DNA of 64,000 nucleotides from Allorhodopirellula solitaria (GTDB lineage Bacteria; Planctomycetota; Planctomycetia; Pirellulales; Pirellulaceae). Shown here piece after piece: positions 44,545-53,212 of this stretch. Position 1 is the first letter of the stretch, and every line of letters starts with the position of its first letter. The notes under the pieces are model-generated. The model searched no databases. It saw nothing but the letters and a program-made list of their open reading frames with translations, and was not told where the DNA came from. Made by a program: the position numbers and the translations under genes. Location: assembly GCF_007859855.1 (NCBI RefSeq), contig NZ_SJPK01000012.1:95461-159460 (forward strand), in the 5' to 3' direction.

Positions 44545-44880
44545 CGCAACGCGTGATCAATAACTGGCGGATTTAGCGAAAGCTATTCTGTCGTGGACGC
44601 GGCGATGAACTGTCGGGCCCCGCAAGTCTTACTACGCCGAAGGCGTTGAAGAGAATAGCCGTAGGTCAGCGCCGCGCAACCTAAGGTGTTTCGTCGGTCG
44701 TGGAGCGTCGACCCGCAAGTGGGTCGCAGATCCCGTCATGAACGATCTTCAGCCCCATTCGGGGTTAGCCCTTGAGGCTCGGGTCGTATCCGGTGGTGCT
44801 CGCTCGCGCTCAAACCACCGGCTATTTTCTATCATCCCTGACGGGATCCTTGTGGGGAAACGACAGCAGGCGACGTGGTC
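44545..44880. repeat. intergenic MITE-like repeat, copy 2
   Basis: Modules in order: GCGTGATCAATAACTGGCGG, a variant GTCGTGGACGCGGCGATGAAC core, CTGTCGGGCCCCGCAAG, GCCGAAGGCGTTGAAGAGAATAGCCG, GACCCGCAAGTGGGTCGCAG, CCCCATTCGGGG, CCGGTGGT...ACCACCGG hairpin and CTTGTGGGGAAACGACAG. The same order appears at 52.1-52.45 kb. Short apparent frames inside it are not genes. Confidence 0.65.
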
Positions 44881-44911
44881 GCCTACGCTGCGATCGTTTG
44901 TCGCTCACCGC

Positions 44912-45265
44912 TCACTGAGCGTATTTGTAATCGTACGCGTGACGAATGTAGGCGCGGTCTCGGTCGTAGTCGCCTGCGTACTCGGCCCGCAGACGATCGT
45001 CCAGGTCCTCGTTCCATTGCGGGTGGTCGTTGCGGTAGTGACGATGGGCGGCGTGGCCGAAGCGAAACGCTTGCTCGCGGTTTTCGAACGCATCGTCGCT
45101 GCCCGCCATCTGCTTGACCGTGTCATCGACATCTTGGTCCATGTCACGAGCGCTGTCGGATCCGAAGTCCGCTTTCGTCTGCTCCCAGTCATTTGCAAAG
45201 GCTGCTTTCACCCGTTCCCAGGTGTTGTCATAGTCTGCGGTGTTCCATTTGGCTTCAGTACTCAT
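44912..45265 (-). CDS. small acidic hypothetical protein, 117 aa
   Basis: A hydrophilic, Asp/Tyr/Trp-rich protein (MSTEAKWNTADYDNTWERVKAAFANDWEQTKADFGSD...) without signal peptide or membrane helix. AFRFGHAAHRHYRNDHPQWNEDLDDRLRAEY resembles small stress-related proteins rich in paired aromatic and acidic residues, but I cannot name a family. GGAGAT-like sequence lies 8-10 nt before the ATG. Stands alone between a repeat and the 720-residue gene. Confidence 0.7.
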   Translation of the reverse strand: MSTEAKWNTADYDNTWERVKAAFANDWEQTKADFGSDSARDMDQDVDDTVKQMAGSDDAFENREQAFRFGHAAHRHYRNDHPQWNEDLDDRLRAEYAGDYDRDRAYIRHAYDYKYAQ

Positions 45266-45421
45266 CTTGATCTCCAGTTGGGTTGGTCATCTCTATTGCG
45301 AAAACTCAGCCGCTCGCCGGACAGACGGGCTCCGAAAACACATCGGAGTTGCTGAGTGCATCGAGAGGACCAAGAGATGCAATTCCTGGGCCAATGTTGC
45401 CGAGATACGGCAGGAATTTCA

Positions 45422-47584
45422 CTATGCTTTGCGGATGAAGTCTGCGGCGTAGCTTCGCACATCGCTGCCATTGAGCACATGGACCATCCGCAACTGTTGG
45501 ACTTCCTGGTCGCTGAATGAAGTCAGTGGCACGTGAACGAGTTGTTTCTTGAAACGCCGGGCCAGTCTTCGCCAACCTGCTCCGGGAGGCAGGCCGCTCA
45601 TCAGTGCAATCTGGCGACACCGCGAGTGCATACAGGCGGCGGCGATCAAACGCTCTTCCAAAGTTTCGGTGAAATCGAGCCGGCGATCGGTCCAGATATC
45701 ACGGATCGGCGTCGGTGGGTACAGAAACATGGCGCCACCATAGGTGCCCATGCCGATTCCTGGACCTACCATCTCCTTGGTGAAATCGCTAGCGAAGAAC
45801 GCCAGCGTGGATTCCCAATCGTGTTCGGCAAACCACGTCGTGCGCCAGGGGTAATCGCGCGGATCGGCAGGGGAATCAAATAACATCAAACAAGCATCGA
45901 GTTTGCCGCGGCTCGGCGGGATGACCCGGACATAGATCTCCTTCTCGTACCAGTGCCGCAGCGTGTCACGGATATCGATACCGTCCTTGACGCTGGTAGT
46001 GAACTTTTCGGTCCGCGCGAGGTCTTGTCCCATGATCGCTTGCGCCCGTTCGCACACGCGATTGCGGAGCATCTCGATACGCTCATCCTCGGGCGGGAAA
46101 CTGCACTGGGAATAGGGATTCCAGTTGTACTCCCAGCGGTTCCGCTCATCCTTGCTCGGACGCGGCTGGAGCGACAGCGTCTGCCAGGTCAGTGGTGGTC
46201 CGGGCAAGCGGTTGACTAAGGAAACGATCTCACCGTCGGGCAAACGCCCTTGGTCGATCCCGAGTTTGACTTGGGTCAGAGCAGCGTCGTCTAGAAACTC
46301 AGGCGTATTCTCGGCGTGAGATTCACCCGTTCGCTGCGTGTCCTCTTCAAAGGGCTCGTCGCTGCCGTCTGACAACGCCGCATCGGTCAACTGCTCACCG
46401 AAGGGAATGTCCGACGAATCTGTCTCCGGGCCGCCGTGACTGCTCGACCCAGCAGCATGCTCGCTCGTCGGAGTCGGCAGTACCCGGTATTCCGTGGCGA
46501 TTTCTGCAACATGGAGGGCGAACTGGTCACCGAGAATCTGTTGACAAGCGGTGACAATCGTCACCATGTCGGGCGTCATCCGGCGATGGAGCAAGGAGAG
46601 GTTGCGGATGTACTGCAAACATTTCGAAAGCAGCAGCGGAGTGATCCGCCGCGCCCGGTTGCCGAACTCAGCGAGGTAACTTTCCTTGGCGGCGATCAGG
46701 AGTTCCTTGACGCCGTCGACCTGCAAGTCTTCGTCCTCCTCGAGTTGAGCCCGAGCGCGTTCGTAGAGCCCCGTGATGAATGGAAGTTCGCCGAAGAGGA
46801 ACAACAGCGTCTTGGGATCGACGGCGAATGTTTCCGGCGTCTGCACATGGTCATGCTCAAACGTCTGCAGTTCGCGTCCCCGGCCTTCCTTGAGCAATCG
46901 GTGGGCTTCGCGAATCCACGGCCAATCCAATACGCTGGTGACCAGCAATATCTGCTGATGGGATTTTGCCAGTTCGACCAGCCGCGCCGCCATGTAGGCC
47001 ATCCGCTCTCGTGTCTGGTCGTCGCTCGGTCGCGGGATGCTCGGCAAGACCGCTGCAGCAAATTTCTCACAGTGCACGTGACGCACCGCAAACGGGTCAG
47101 GCATCACTGTCGAATACGGCTGGAATCGATTCGTTTCCAAATCAATGAATTCACGCCGGATGTGCTCACCCATCGCCGCCCGAATCGCCATGATCACACC
47201 CTGGCAGGGATCGATCGGCACGTAGCTGGTCGGGATTTCGTCGGGCGAGTCCTCGTCATCCTCGGCCCCGAATGATTGCGAAAACTCATCGGAGGCCTCC
47301 GCATCGTAGCTGCCGCGGAAATCTTGGGCCGCATCGTAGGTGGATTCGTAGTTCGGAGTCGGCTGCTGGATCACAATCGACGGCTTGGGCAATTCCAATA
47401 CCGCTTGCTCAACACACTCGCGAAAGGACTCCGGCAGTGAGACGGCAACGCAGTCAAAGCGATGCTCGAGTAAGAACCGACGCGTCAACCAAGCGAACTG
47501 GCCACTGCCATGGATAATGGGCAAGATGGTCGTGCGATCATCCAACCGCAGCAGCGGCGGCACGTCGGTGCTGCCGAGGCTCAT
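45422..47584 (-). CDS. conserved planctomycete protein of unknown function, 720 aa
   Basis: From ATG 47584, whose ATGA overlaps the M16 peptidase stop. The N-terminus (TTILPIIHGSGQFAWLTRRFLLEHRFDCVAVSLPESFRECVEQAV) and YVPIDPCQGVIMAIRAAMGE...EFIDLETNRFQPY look like an alpha/beta fold faintly reminiscent of TraB/PrgY-type proteins. QQILLVTSVLDWPWIREAHRLL follows. An acidic Ser/Glu-rich linker (about 390-460) joins a C-terminal domain with RHWYEKEIYVRVIPPSRGKLDACLMLFD. No signal peptide. Coupling suggests a role with the two M16 peptidases; function is unknown. Confidence 0.8.
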   Translation of the reverse strand: MSLGSTDVPPLLRLDDRTTILPIIHGSGQFAWLTRRFLLEHRFDCVAVSLPESFRECVEQAVLELPKPSIVIQQPTPNYESTYDAAQDFRGSYDAEASDEFSQSFGAEDDEDSPDEIPTSYVPIDPCQGVIMAIRAAMGEHIRREFIDLETNRFQPYSTVMPDPFAVRHVHCEKFAAAVLPSIPRPSDDQTRERMAYMAARLVELAKSHQQILLVTSVLDWPWIREAHRLLKEGRGRELQTFEHDHVQTPETFAVDPKTLLFLFGELPFITGLYERARAQLEEDEDLQVDGVKELLIAAKESYLAEFGNRARRITPLLLSKCLQYIRNLSLLHRRMTPDMVTIVTACQQILGDQFALHVAEIATEYRVLPTPTSEHAAGSSSHGGPETDSSDIPFGEQLTDAALSDGSDEPFEEDTQRTGESHAENTPEFLDDAALTQVKLGIDQGRLPDGEIVSLVNRLPGPPLTWQTLSLQPRPSKDERNRWEYNWNPYSQCSFPPEDERIEMLRNRVCERAQAIMGQDLARTEKFTTSVKDGIDIRDTLRHWYEKEIYVRVIPPSRGKLDACLMLFDSPADPRDYPWRTTWFAEHDWESTLAFFASDFTKEMVGPGIGMGTYGGAMFLYPPTPIRDIWTDRRLDFTETLEERLIAAACMHSRCRQIALMSGLPPGAGWRRLARRFKKQLVHVPLTSFSDQEVQQLRMVHVLNGSDVRSYAADFIRKA

Positions 47585-48855
47585 GGCGTTAAGCTCGGTT
47601 CGTCTGGAGTTTGCGCCGTCTCGGCCGAGGCGATCACCTCCGTCGCATCGGTGCACAGGTAGCTGCGGGCCATCGTCTCGATCTGGCCGATATCGACTCG
47701 TCGATAGGAATCGAGCAAGTCATCGGTCGAGAGATGCTCGCGGCAGCACAACCAATGACTTCCCAGACCGAACAATCGTTGGGCAGGACGCTCCGAGGAC
47801 ATGATCACCCCCGCCACCGTCCGATTGATCACCTGATCCAGTTCAGCCTGTTTGAGTCCCTCACGCACGACAAAGTCAATGGCATCATTCATCAATCGAA
47901 TGTTGGCGTCCATCTGGTCAGGGGTGCAAACCAAGTACGAAAACAAAGCGCCGGTATCGGCGTACTCTTGTGGCCACATCGTAGCGACTTCAGCCCGGCC
48001 GGTGTCGATCAAGTCCCAAAACAAACGGCTGCCGCCATCATCACCAATGATCGATGCGAGCAAACGCATGGCGAATCGATCCGCCGACGCCATCGACGGG
48101 CCGCCGGACAAGGTGACTCGGTAGGCCTGGGTCGCGTCCGGGATGTTCAGCCGCGGGTCCAGGGCGATACCGGCAGGCAATTGGCTGTCGTCGTCCGGCG
48201 GCAGCGGGGCGGGCAAGGGGAGCTCATTCCAGTCCGCAGTGGACTGACTGGCTTGGTCGACGAGATCGTCGAAGTCCACGTTCCCGGACGCGGCGAGCAC
48301 CATGTTGGCGGGCCGGTAGCGGGTGCGGAAATAGTCTCGCATCGTGTCGACGTGCATCGACTCAATCGACTCGGCCGTCCCCAAAACACGGCGGCCGAGG
48401 CCCCGGGGGCCGTAACAGCACTCCATCGCGCGCTCGAAGGCGCCGAAGGGCGGTTGGTCTTCGTACTTGGCGATCTCTTCCAAGATCACGTGCCGCTCCA
48501 TCGCGAAATCTTCCTCCTCCAAACGAGGACGCATCATGTCCGAGAGCAGGTCCACCATCCGCCGCTGGTACTTCGGCAGCACGGCAGCGTAATACACGGT
48601 TTGTTCTTCGCTCGTGTAAGCGTTGCTCTGGCCACCGAGTTCGTCGAGCTCGCGATTGACATCGGCGGCGCTCCGGGTCGCGGTGCCCTTGAACATCATG
48701 TGTTCGAGGAAATGGCTCAGCCCCGACTGCGCGTCCGTTTCGTCACGCGCACCGGCACGCACGAAATAGCCGATTGCGGCGGAGTAACCTCGATTGTCGA
48801 CGTCAGCGACGACTTGCAAACCATTGGGCAAAGTAGCGGTGCGGAACTCACTCAT
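47581..48855 (-). CDS. M16-family zinc peptidase (active subunit)
   Basis: 424 residues. The inverted zinc motif HFLEH is at about residues 48-52, with the downstream zinc-binding Glu region HVILEEIAKYEDQP. The C-terminal M16_C domain follows. No signal peptide is seen, so cytoplasmic. It overlaps the upstream inactive M16 gene by 8 bp and the downstream 720-aa gene by 4 bp, so the three are a coupled operon. A heterodimer with the partner, as in mitochondrial processing peptidase-like pairs, is inferred. Confidence 0.9.
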   Translation of the reverse strand: MSEFRTATLPNGLQVVADVDNRGYSAAIGYFVRAGARDETDAQSGLSHFLEHMMFKGTATRSAADVNRELDELGGQSNAYTSEEQTVYYAAVLPKYQRRMVDLLSDMMRPRLEEEDFAMERHVILEEIAKYEDQPPFGAFERAMECCYGPRGLGRRVLGTAESIESMHVDTMRDYFRTRYRPANMVLAASGNVDFDDLVDQASQSTADWNELPLPAPLPPDDDSQLPAGIALDPRLNIPDATQAYRVTLSGGPSMASADRFAMRLLASIIGDDGGSRLFWDLIDTGRAEVATMWPQEYADTGALFSYLVCTPDQMDANIRLMNDAIDFVVREGLKQAELDQVINRTVAGVIMSSERPAQRLFGLGSHWLCCREHLSTDDLLDSYRRVDIGQIETMARSYLCTDATEVIASAETAQTPDEPSLTP

Positions 48856-50224
48856 CGTTGTCTCCTGTGCTCAGAGCGGGGGCGGTGCCACGACCGGGCG
48901 CCTCGTTCGTCTCGCTCCAAACGCTGCCTCCGGCGAGCGGTTCGGAACCGATCGTGACGATCCGGAATGACTGCGGCGTGTGCGCCTGAAAATACTGCTT
49001 GATCTGGTCGAGCTGAATCGATTCGATCGCCGCCTCGAGCTCTTCGGTCGGCATCACGCGACCTAGCTGAAACTGATCCGAAGCCATCGAACCGGCGCGC
49101 GAACCAGCCGATTCCTGTTCCATGATCAGGCTGCTCTGAATTCGCACCTTCCAACGTTCCAGCTCGTCCTCGCTCAGGTCATCGCAGAGATGCTGGACCT
49201 CGTGAATGGTCAAGTCGAGTGTCTGTTGAGCCCGCTGTGGAGTCGTCCCCGCGTAGCCAAAGACGGCTGCGGTCGCGGGCACGGCGTTCCCTTCCCGATC
49301 CGTGCTCGAGGCGATCGAGTGCGTGCTCGCCCAAACGCTGTAGCAGAGCCCGTGCTGCTCGCGAACCCGGTCGAAAAGCCGGCTGCTCATCCCATCACTG
49401 AGGATGCCCACGCCCGCTCGCATGATGAAATAGTCGGGGTGACCGTAGGGAATGTTGTCGTACGAAAACCCAATATGGGTTTGGCTGCTGGGCAATTCAA
49501 TGTGCTCGTGCCCGTCAATCGGCTCAGCTGCAGGAAGTCCCCCCCAGCTACCTGTTTTCCAATCCCCGAACGCCGCATCGACGGCATCGCAGACGGCGGC
49601 TTCGTCAAAGTTGCCTGCGATCGAGAGGATACTGCTGCCCGCATGGTATTGCTCGAGATAGAACTCTCGCACGTGCTCCATCGAGAGCGACTCCAGGCTC
49701 AGTTCACTGGCGACGGCACTCCGCCCGAGGGCCCGACCATACTGGCGTTGACGCAGACGCCGCATTAGCCGTTGGGTCGGCTCGTCTTGATTGGCGAGCA
49801 TTTCTTGCCGCAGCATCAGTTTGGCGTCCTCGAACTGATCGATCGGCAGGTGAGGCCGGCGGACCTGATCGGCCAGCAACCCGATAGCGGGAACGAGAGA
49901 GTCCGCGGGCATCGCGGCTGAAAATCCCGTCATACTGGTAGAGGCGGCCCCATTGGACGTGATCCCCAAATTATCTTCGGCGGCTACGAACTGGCGACTG
50001 TTGTAGGCGCCAGCACCGCGTTGGACCATCTCGACGGTCAACGCAGACAAACCGCAACGGGCATCGGCCTCCTCATCCTCGTCGATGCCGTCAAGTTCCG
50101 CGGTCACCCCACCGGGCATCCAGAACGTGTACGCGGCCGTTCGCAGCCACGGCATCGGCTGCCAGAGAACGGTCATCCCATTGGCGAGACGTCGAGTTTG
50201 AACAGGAGAACTGGCGGCAGTCAA
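48848..50224 (-). CDS. M16-family peptidase-like protein lacking the zinc motif
   Basis: About 460 residues. The fold matches M16 (RRLANGMTVLWQPMPWLRTAAYTFWMPGGVTAE...FYLEQYHAGSSILSIAGNFD) and includes the R/Y pair motif region (DGMSSRLFDRVREQHGLCYSVWA). The HxxEH zinc site is replaced (DARCGLSALTVEM), so it is the non-catalytic partner. The start is uncertain: no good ATG precedes the domain, and TTG 50224 is a guess; the frame runs upstream to 50416 through intergenic repeats that should not be coding. Overlaps the active subunit's start. Confidence 0.82.
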   Translation of the reverse strand: MTAASSPVQTRRLANGMTVLWQPMPWLRTAAYTFWMPGGVTAELDGIDEDEEADARCGLSALTVEMVQRGAGAYNSRQFVAAEDNLGITSNGAASTSMTGFSAAMPADSLVPAIGLLADQVRRPHLPIDQFEDAKLMLRQEMLANQDEPTQRLMRRLRQRQYGRALGRSAVASELSLESLSMEHVREFYLEQYHAGSSILSIAGNFDEAAVCDAVDAAFGDWKTGSWGGLPAAEPIDGHEHIELPSSQTHIGFSYDNIPYGHPDYFIMRAGVGILSDGMSSRLFDRVREQHGLCYSVWASTHSIASSTDREGNAVPATAAVFGYAGTTPQRAQQTLDLTIHEVQHLCDDLSEDELERWKVRIQSSLIMEQESAGSRAGSMASDQFQLGRVMPTEELEAAIESIQLDQIKQYFQAHTPQSFRIVTIGSEPLAGGSVWSETNEAPGRGTAPALSTGDNDE

Positions 50225-50282
50225 GTCGATGGAAGACAGAGCGAAGACCCCGGGTTGAAAGGAAAAGAGACGTTGAGCATAT

Positions 50283-50380
50283 CGTAGTGGACGAGGCGAC
50301 GAGTCCCTCGTGAAAACCGTAGTGGACGAGGCGACGAGTCCCTCGTGAAAAATTGTAATGGACGAGGCGGCGAGCTGTTG
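50283..50380. repeat. three tandem copies of the GTAGTGGACGAGGCGACGAG core
   Basis: Units of about 36 bp (GTAGTGGACGAGGCGACGAG, then TCCCTCGTGAAAA) repeat twice exactly and once with changes (GTAATGGACGAGGCGGCGAG). They lie in the 5' region of the M16 operon and extend its apparent reading frame. Confidence 0.8.
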
Positions 50381-50400
50381 ATACCCCACAAGTTTGCTCC

Positions 50401-50488
50401 CCCGTGTGCTTGTCACACGGGAAGCGAAGTTTTGAAGTTAGAAAAACGCAGCATCGACACGCGTTCCCCTGTCAGCTTGTCTGACAGG
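50401..50488. other. two hairpins with the same CTTGT loop
   Basis: CCCGTGTG-CTTGT-CACACGGG (50401-50421) and CCTGTCAG-CTTGT-CTGACAGG (50468-50488) are perfect 8-bp stems with identical loops, 46 bp apart. They lie downstream of miaB and upstream of the M16 operon. Terminator, attenuator or repeat-derived; no T run follows either. Confidence 0.7.
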
Positions 50489-50545
50489 AAACCAAGCCGA
50501 CAAACCCCGCTCCGATGTGGGCGTGCCCCCGACAACGAATTCTTC

Positions 50546-51967
50546 TCAGCCGTTCGCTTCAATGCCGATCGAGACGAGTTCGACCGTGCGAACCCGGCCG
50601 ATCAACGTGTGGCTGCTAGCATCGTCGACGTGGACCTCGAGCATCTGGCCCGCTTGACGTCGGTTTCCATCGAAGACCACGATACGGTCGCAGTGCGTCC
50701 GTCCAGTCATCTGGACCGCAGCCGCTTCGGGTTCCGATTTCTCTCCCTTCTTGCTGGGGCCTTCCACGAGTACCTCGACCGTCTCGCCGACCAACTTCTC
50801 GTTGTCCTCCCTGGCGACGCGGTTCTGAACCTCCAAGAGTTCATGGTTGCGGGCGGCCTTGACCTCCCGCGGCACGTCGTCCTCGAGCCGCTCGGCCGCT
50901 TTGGTTCCGCCGCGAACACTGTACTGGAAGATAAAGCTATTTTTGAATCGGCAGCGTTCGATCAGCTGAACCGATTTCTGGAAATCTTCGTCCGTTTCGC
51001 CGCAGAACCCGACAATGAAATCGCTGCTCACGGCTGCGTTGGGGAGGATCCTCTCGATGCGTTCGAACATCTCCATATAATCGCCGACAGTATATCCCCG
51101 TTTCATCCGCTTCAACACCGCGTCGCTGCCGCTCTGGGCGGGCACGTGCAGGTACGGCGAGCACTTCGGTAGATCTCGCACCGTGACGAGCAATCGCTCG
51201 GTCATGTCCTTGGGATAATTCGTGACAAACTTCAGCCGGTCGATGCCCTCGATTTCATGGAGTTGTTCGAGCAAACCCGCCAGATCCGTGTCGCCTGCCT
51301 CGCTGCGATGCCGATAGCTATTGACGGTCTGCCCAAGCAGCACGATTTCGCGACACCCTTGCTCGGCGAGCGTCCGCGCCTCCGAGAGAATCTCGCTGGG
51401 GGAGCGCCCCTGCTCCGGGCCGCGGGTGTTCGGCACGACGCAGTACGTACAGAACTTGTCGCAACCGATCTGGATCCGCAGATAGGCTTGGAACGGTGTC
51501 GGACGCATCGACGGATCCCGCAGCGGATCGAAAGTCTCGTGCGACCTCGCCACTGTGGCCTGTTTCCCATCGGTCCGCGCCAACGAAACAGCCATCTGCC
51601 GCCCCTCGCCCGAGTCGATGTTCGTGATCAGTTGCGGCAGCGAGTGCAGTTGTCCTGGGCCCACGACCATGTCGACAAAAGGGGCCCGGCGGAAGATCAC
51701 CTCTTGGTCTTTTTGAGCCATGCAGCCGAGCACACCGATTTTCTTGTCGGGATGGCGAGCCTTGGTGTCACGCAGCTTCCCCAAGGCGCTGTACGTCTTT
51801 TCCTCGGCCTGCTCGCGAATGCTGCAGGTGTTGTAGAGCAACAGCTCCGCTTCGGCGGGCGTGTCGACGACCCGGTATCCATGGCGTTTGAGGTCGGCCA
51901 CCACCATTTCACTGTCGAGCACGTTCATTTGGCAGCCGACAGTTTTGATGTATACAGTTTTTGTCAT
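50546..51967 (-). CDS. miaB: tRNA-2-methylthio-N6-dimethylallyladenosine synthase
   Basis: 473 residues. The MTTase N-terminal domain has its three cluster cysteines (KTVGCQMNVLDSEM, NTCSIREQAEEK, LGCMAQ). The radical-SAM core has IGCDKFCTYCVVPNTRGPEQGR, and a C-terminal TRAM domain ends the protein. The enzyme methylthiolates i6A37 in tRNAs reading UNN codons. Normal length. It stands alone, with repeat-rich gaps on both sides. ATG 51967 begins directly with the conserved KTVYIKTVGCQMN. Confidence 0.95.
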   Translation of the reverse strand: MTKTVYIKTVGCQMNVLDSEMVVADLKRHGYRVVDTPAEAELLLYNTCSIREQAEEKTYSALGKLRDTKARHPDKKIGVLGCMAQKDQEVIFRRAPFVDMVVGPGQLHSLPQLITNIDSGEGRQMAVSLARTDGKQATVARSHETFDPLRDPSMRPTPFQAYLRIQIGCDKFCTYCVVPNTRGPEQGRSPSEILSEARTLAEQGCREIVLLGQTVNSYRHRSEAGDTDLAGLLEQLHEIEGIDRLKFVTNYPKDMTERLLVTVRDLPKCSPYLHVPAQSGSDAVLKRMKRGYTVGDYMEMFERIERILPNAAVSSDFIVGFCGETDEDFQKSVQLIERCRFKNSFIFQYSVRGGTKAAERLEDDVPREVKAARNHELLEVQNRVAREDNEKLVGETVEVLVEGPSKKGEKSEPEAAAVQMTGRTHCDRIVVFDGNRRQAGQMLEVHVDDASSHTLIGRVRTVELVSIGIEANG

Positions 51968-52112
51968 GTCAGTCGAAGGTTTCGTCGGTGGGCGCGAAAT
52001 CAGAGGCGGGCGGCGAGCCCGTTGCTGCCTCCAAGATAACCGGCAGGGGCGGGTTTCCGAAAGAGTGCCATCGGCGGGCCGCCCTCGCTAGTGGTCTGTG
52101 ACGCCGTGATTT

Positions 52113-52452
52113 TAGGGTAGTGGACGAGGCGACGAGTCCTGAACTGGCGACGAGTCCTCTTCATCCAGCAAATTGCGGAGGACTCGTTGCCTTCTGTCAG
52201 TTACCCACAAGTATCCCGCTAGGGATTAGAGAGAATTGCCGTAGGTCAGCGCAGCGCCACCTACGGTGATTCGTTGGTCACCGAACATCGACCCCGAAGT
52301 GGGTCGCAGACCTCGTCATGAATGATCTTCCACCCCATTCGGGGTTGGCTCTTGCGTTTCGCGTCGTATCCGGTGGTGTTCGCTTGTGCTCAAACCACCG
52401 GCTATTTTCTAAAACGCCTTCGGCGTGGGCAAACTTGTGGGTAACTGACAGC
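52113..52452. repeat. MITE-like element with perfect 19-bp terminal inverted repeats
   Basis: The inner unit of 258 bp is bounded by CTGTCAGTTACCCACAAGT (52194-52212) and its exact complement (52433-52451). Inside are CCGTAGGT...ACCTACGG, CCCCATTCGGGG and CCGGTGGT...ACCACCGG hairpins. A GTAGTGGACGAGGCGACGAG core and a GCGACGAGTCC repeat precede it. Related copies are at 44.5 and 23.6 kb. Together with flanks this accounts for 51968-52591, where no gene is supported. Confidence 0.75.
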
Positions 52453-52591
52453 TCGTTGCCTTGTCTCCTACAGCCAACCCTGATTTTTACCTGTCCCAGA
52501 CCACTAGCCTCCTCTCGCTCCCTCTTCCCCCCAAGGTAGCGCGAGCGAGTCTGCGTCATTGAGCGTTCCCGCGTGCCTTAACCGAGTGCCT

Positions 52592-53095
52592 TTAACCGAG
52601 AGCATCGACCAATAACGCGTAGGTTTCGTCTTGAATCCCAGGAGCGTTGCTCTCTCGGGGGCCAGCAACGTTGAGCACTGTGGGACGGAGCTGGTTGAGC
52701 CAAAACACGATCTTCTCCTTGGCCTGGGACGGCTTCGTGATCGAAACGCTGAGCTCGGGCCGGTTGACCTCGCGGCACAGTCGCCGGGTCAATTTGGTAC
52801 CGCCGCTCATCCGCCCGCGATACAGGATCAGGGTCGCGTCGGAATCCCGCACGTTCTTCTCCGTCCGGTCGGGATAGTATTTCGACCCGATTTCAACGAG
52901 CTGATAGCGGGCTGGGACACGCCCGTCCTCCGCCAAACGCCCCGCTGGGCACCATCCCCCATGCTCGATTCCCAACGCCATCGCCGCGTCCAGGGCCCCC
53001 CGATCCACGCCAGTCTGGCCGCCTGAAACGATGCGGGCCGGAAGAAACCGCTCGGGCGTCGGGTCGAATTCAGCAAAGAGACTGGAGGATGACAT
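52592..53095 (-). CDS. putative molybdenum carrier / YpsA-like Rossmann protein
   Basis: 167 residues from ATG 53095. The N-terminal ARIVSGGQTGVDRGALDAAMALGIEHGGWCPAGRLAEDG and DSDATLILYRGRMSGGTKLTRRLC match the putative molybdenum-carrier family, a Rossmann-like nucleotide or cofactor-binding fold related to LOG/YpsA. The actual ligand and role are not established. The frame extends to 53200, but the family begins near 53095. Adjacent to the integron integrase remnant on the same strand. Confidence 0.82.
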   Translation of the reverse strand: MSSSSLFAEFDPTPERFLPARIVSGGQTGVDRGALDAAMALGIEHGGWCPAGRLAEDGRVPARYQLVEIGSKYYPDRTEKNVRDSDATLILYRGRMSGGTKLTRRLCREVNRPELSVSITKPSQAKEKIVFWLNQLRPTVLNVAGPRESNAPGIQDETYALLVDALG

Positions 53096-53212
53096 GGCCC
53101 CAATATAGCGGAGTCGCAGCTCTCGGCAGCGACCGCCAACAGAATCCAGTGTTTGCCCAGCCCCAAAAGTGGATGGCCCTTTTTCTGCCTCCCACAACAA
53201 ATGGATGGCAAA

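Noticed and set aside
44738..45355. 205-codon plus frame (MNDLQPHSGLALEARVV...)
   Set aside because: It begins in an intergenic MITE-like repeat also present at 52.3 kb and runs opposite the acidic 117-aa gene; typical spurious frame.
47611..48957. Plus-strand 448-codon frame opposite the M16 peptidase
   Set aside because: Mirror frame of a clear M16 peptidase; no domain of its own.
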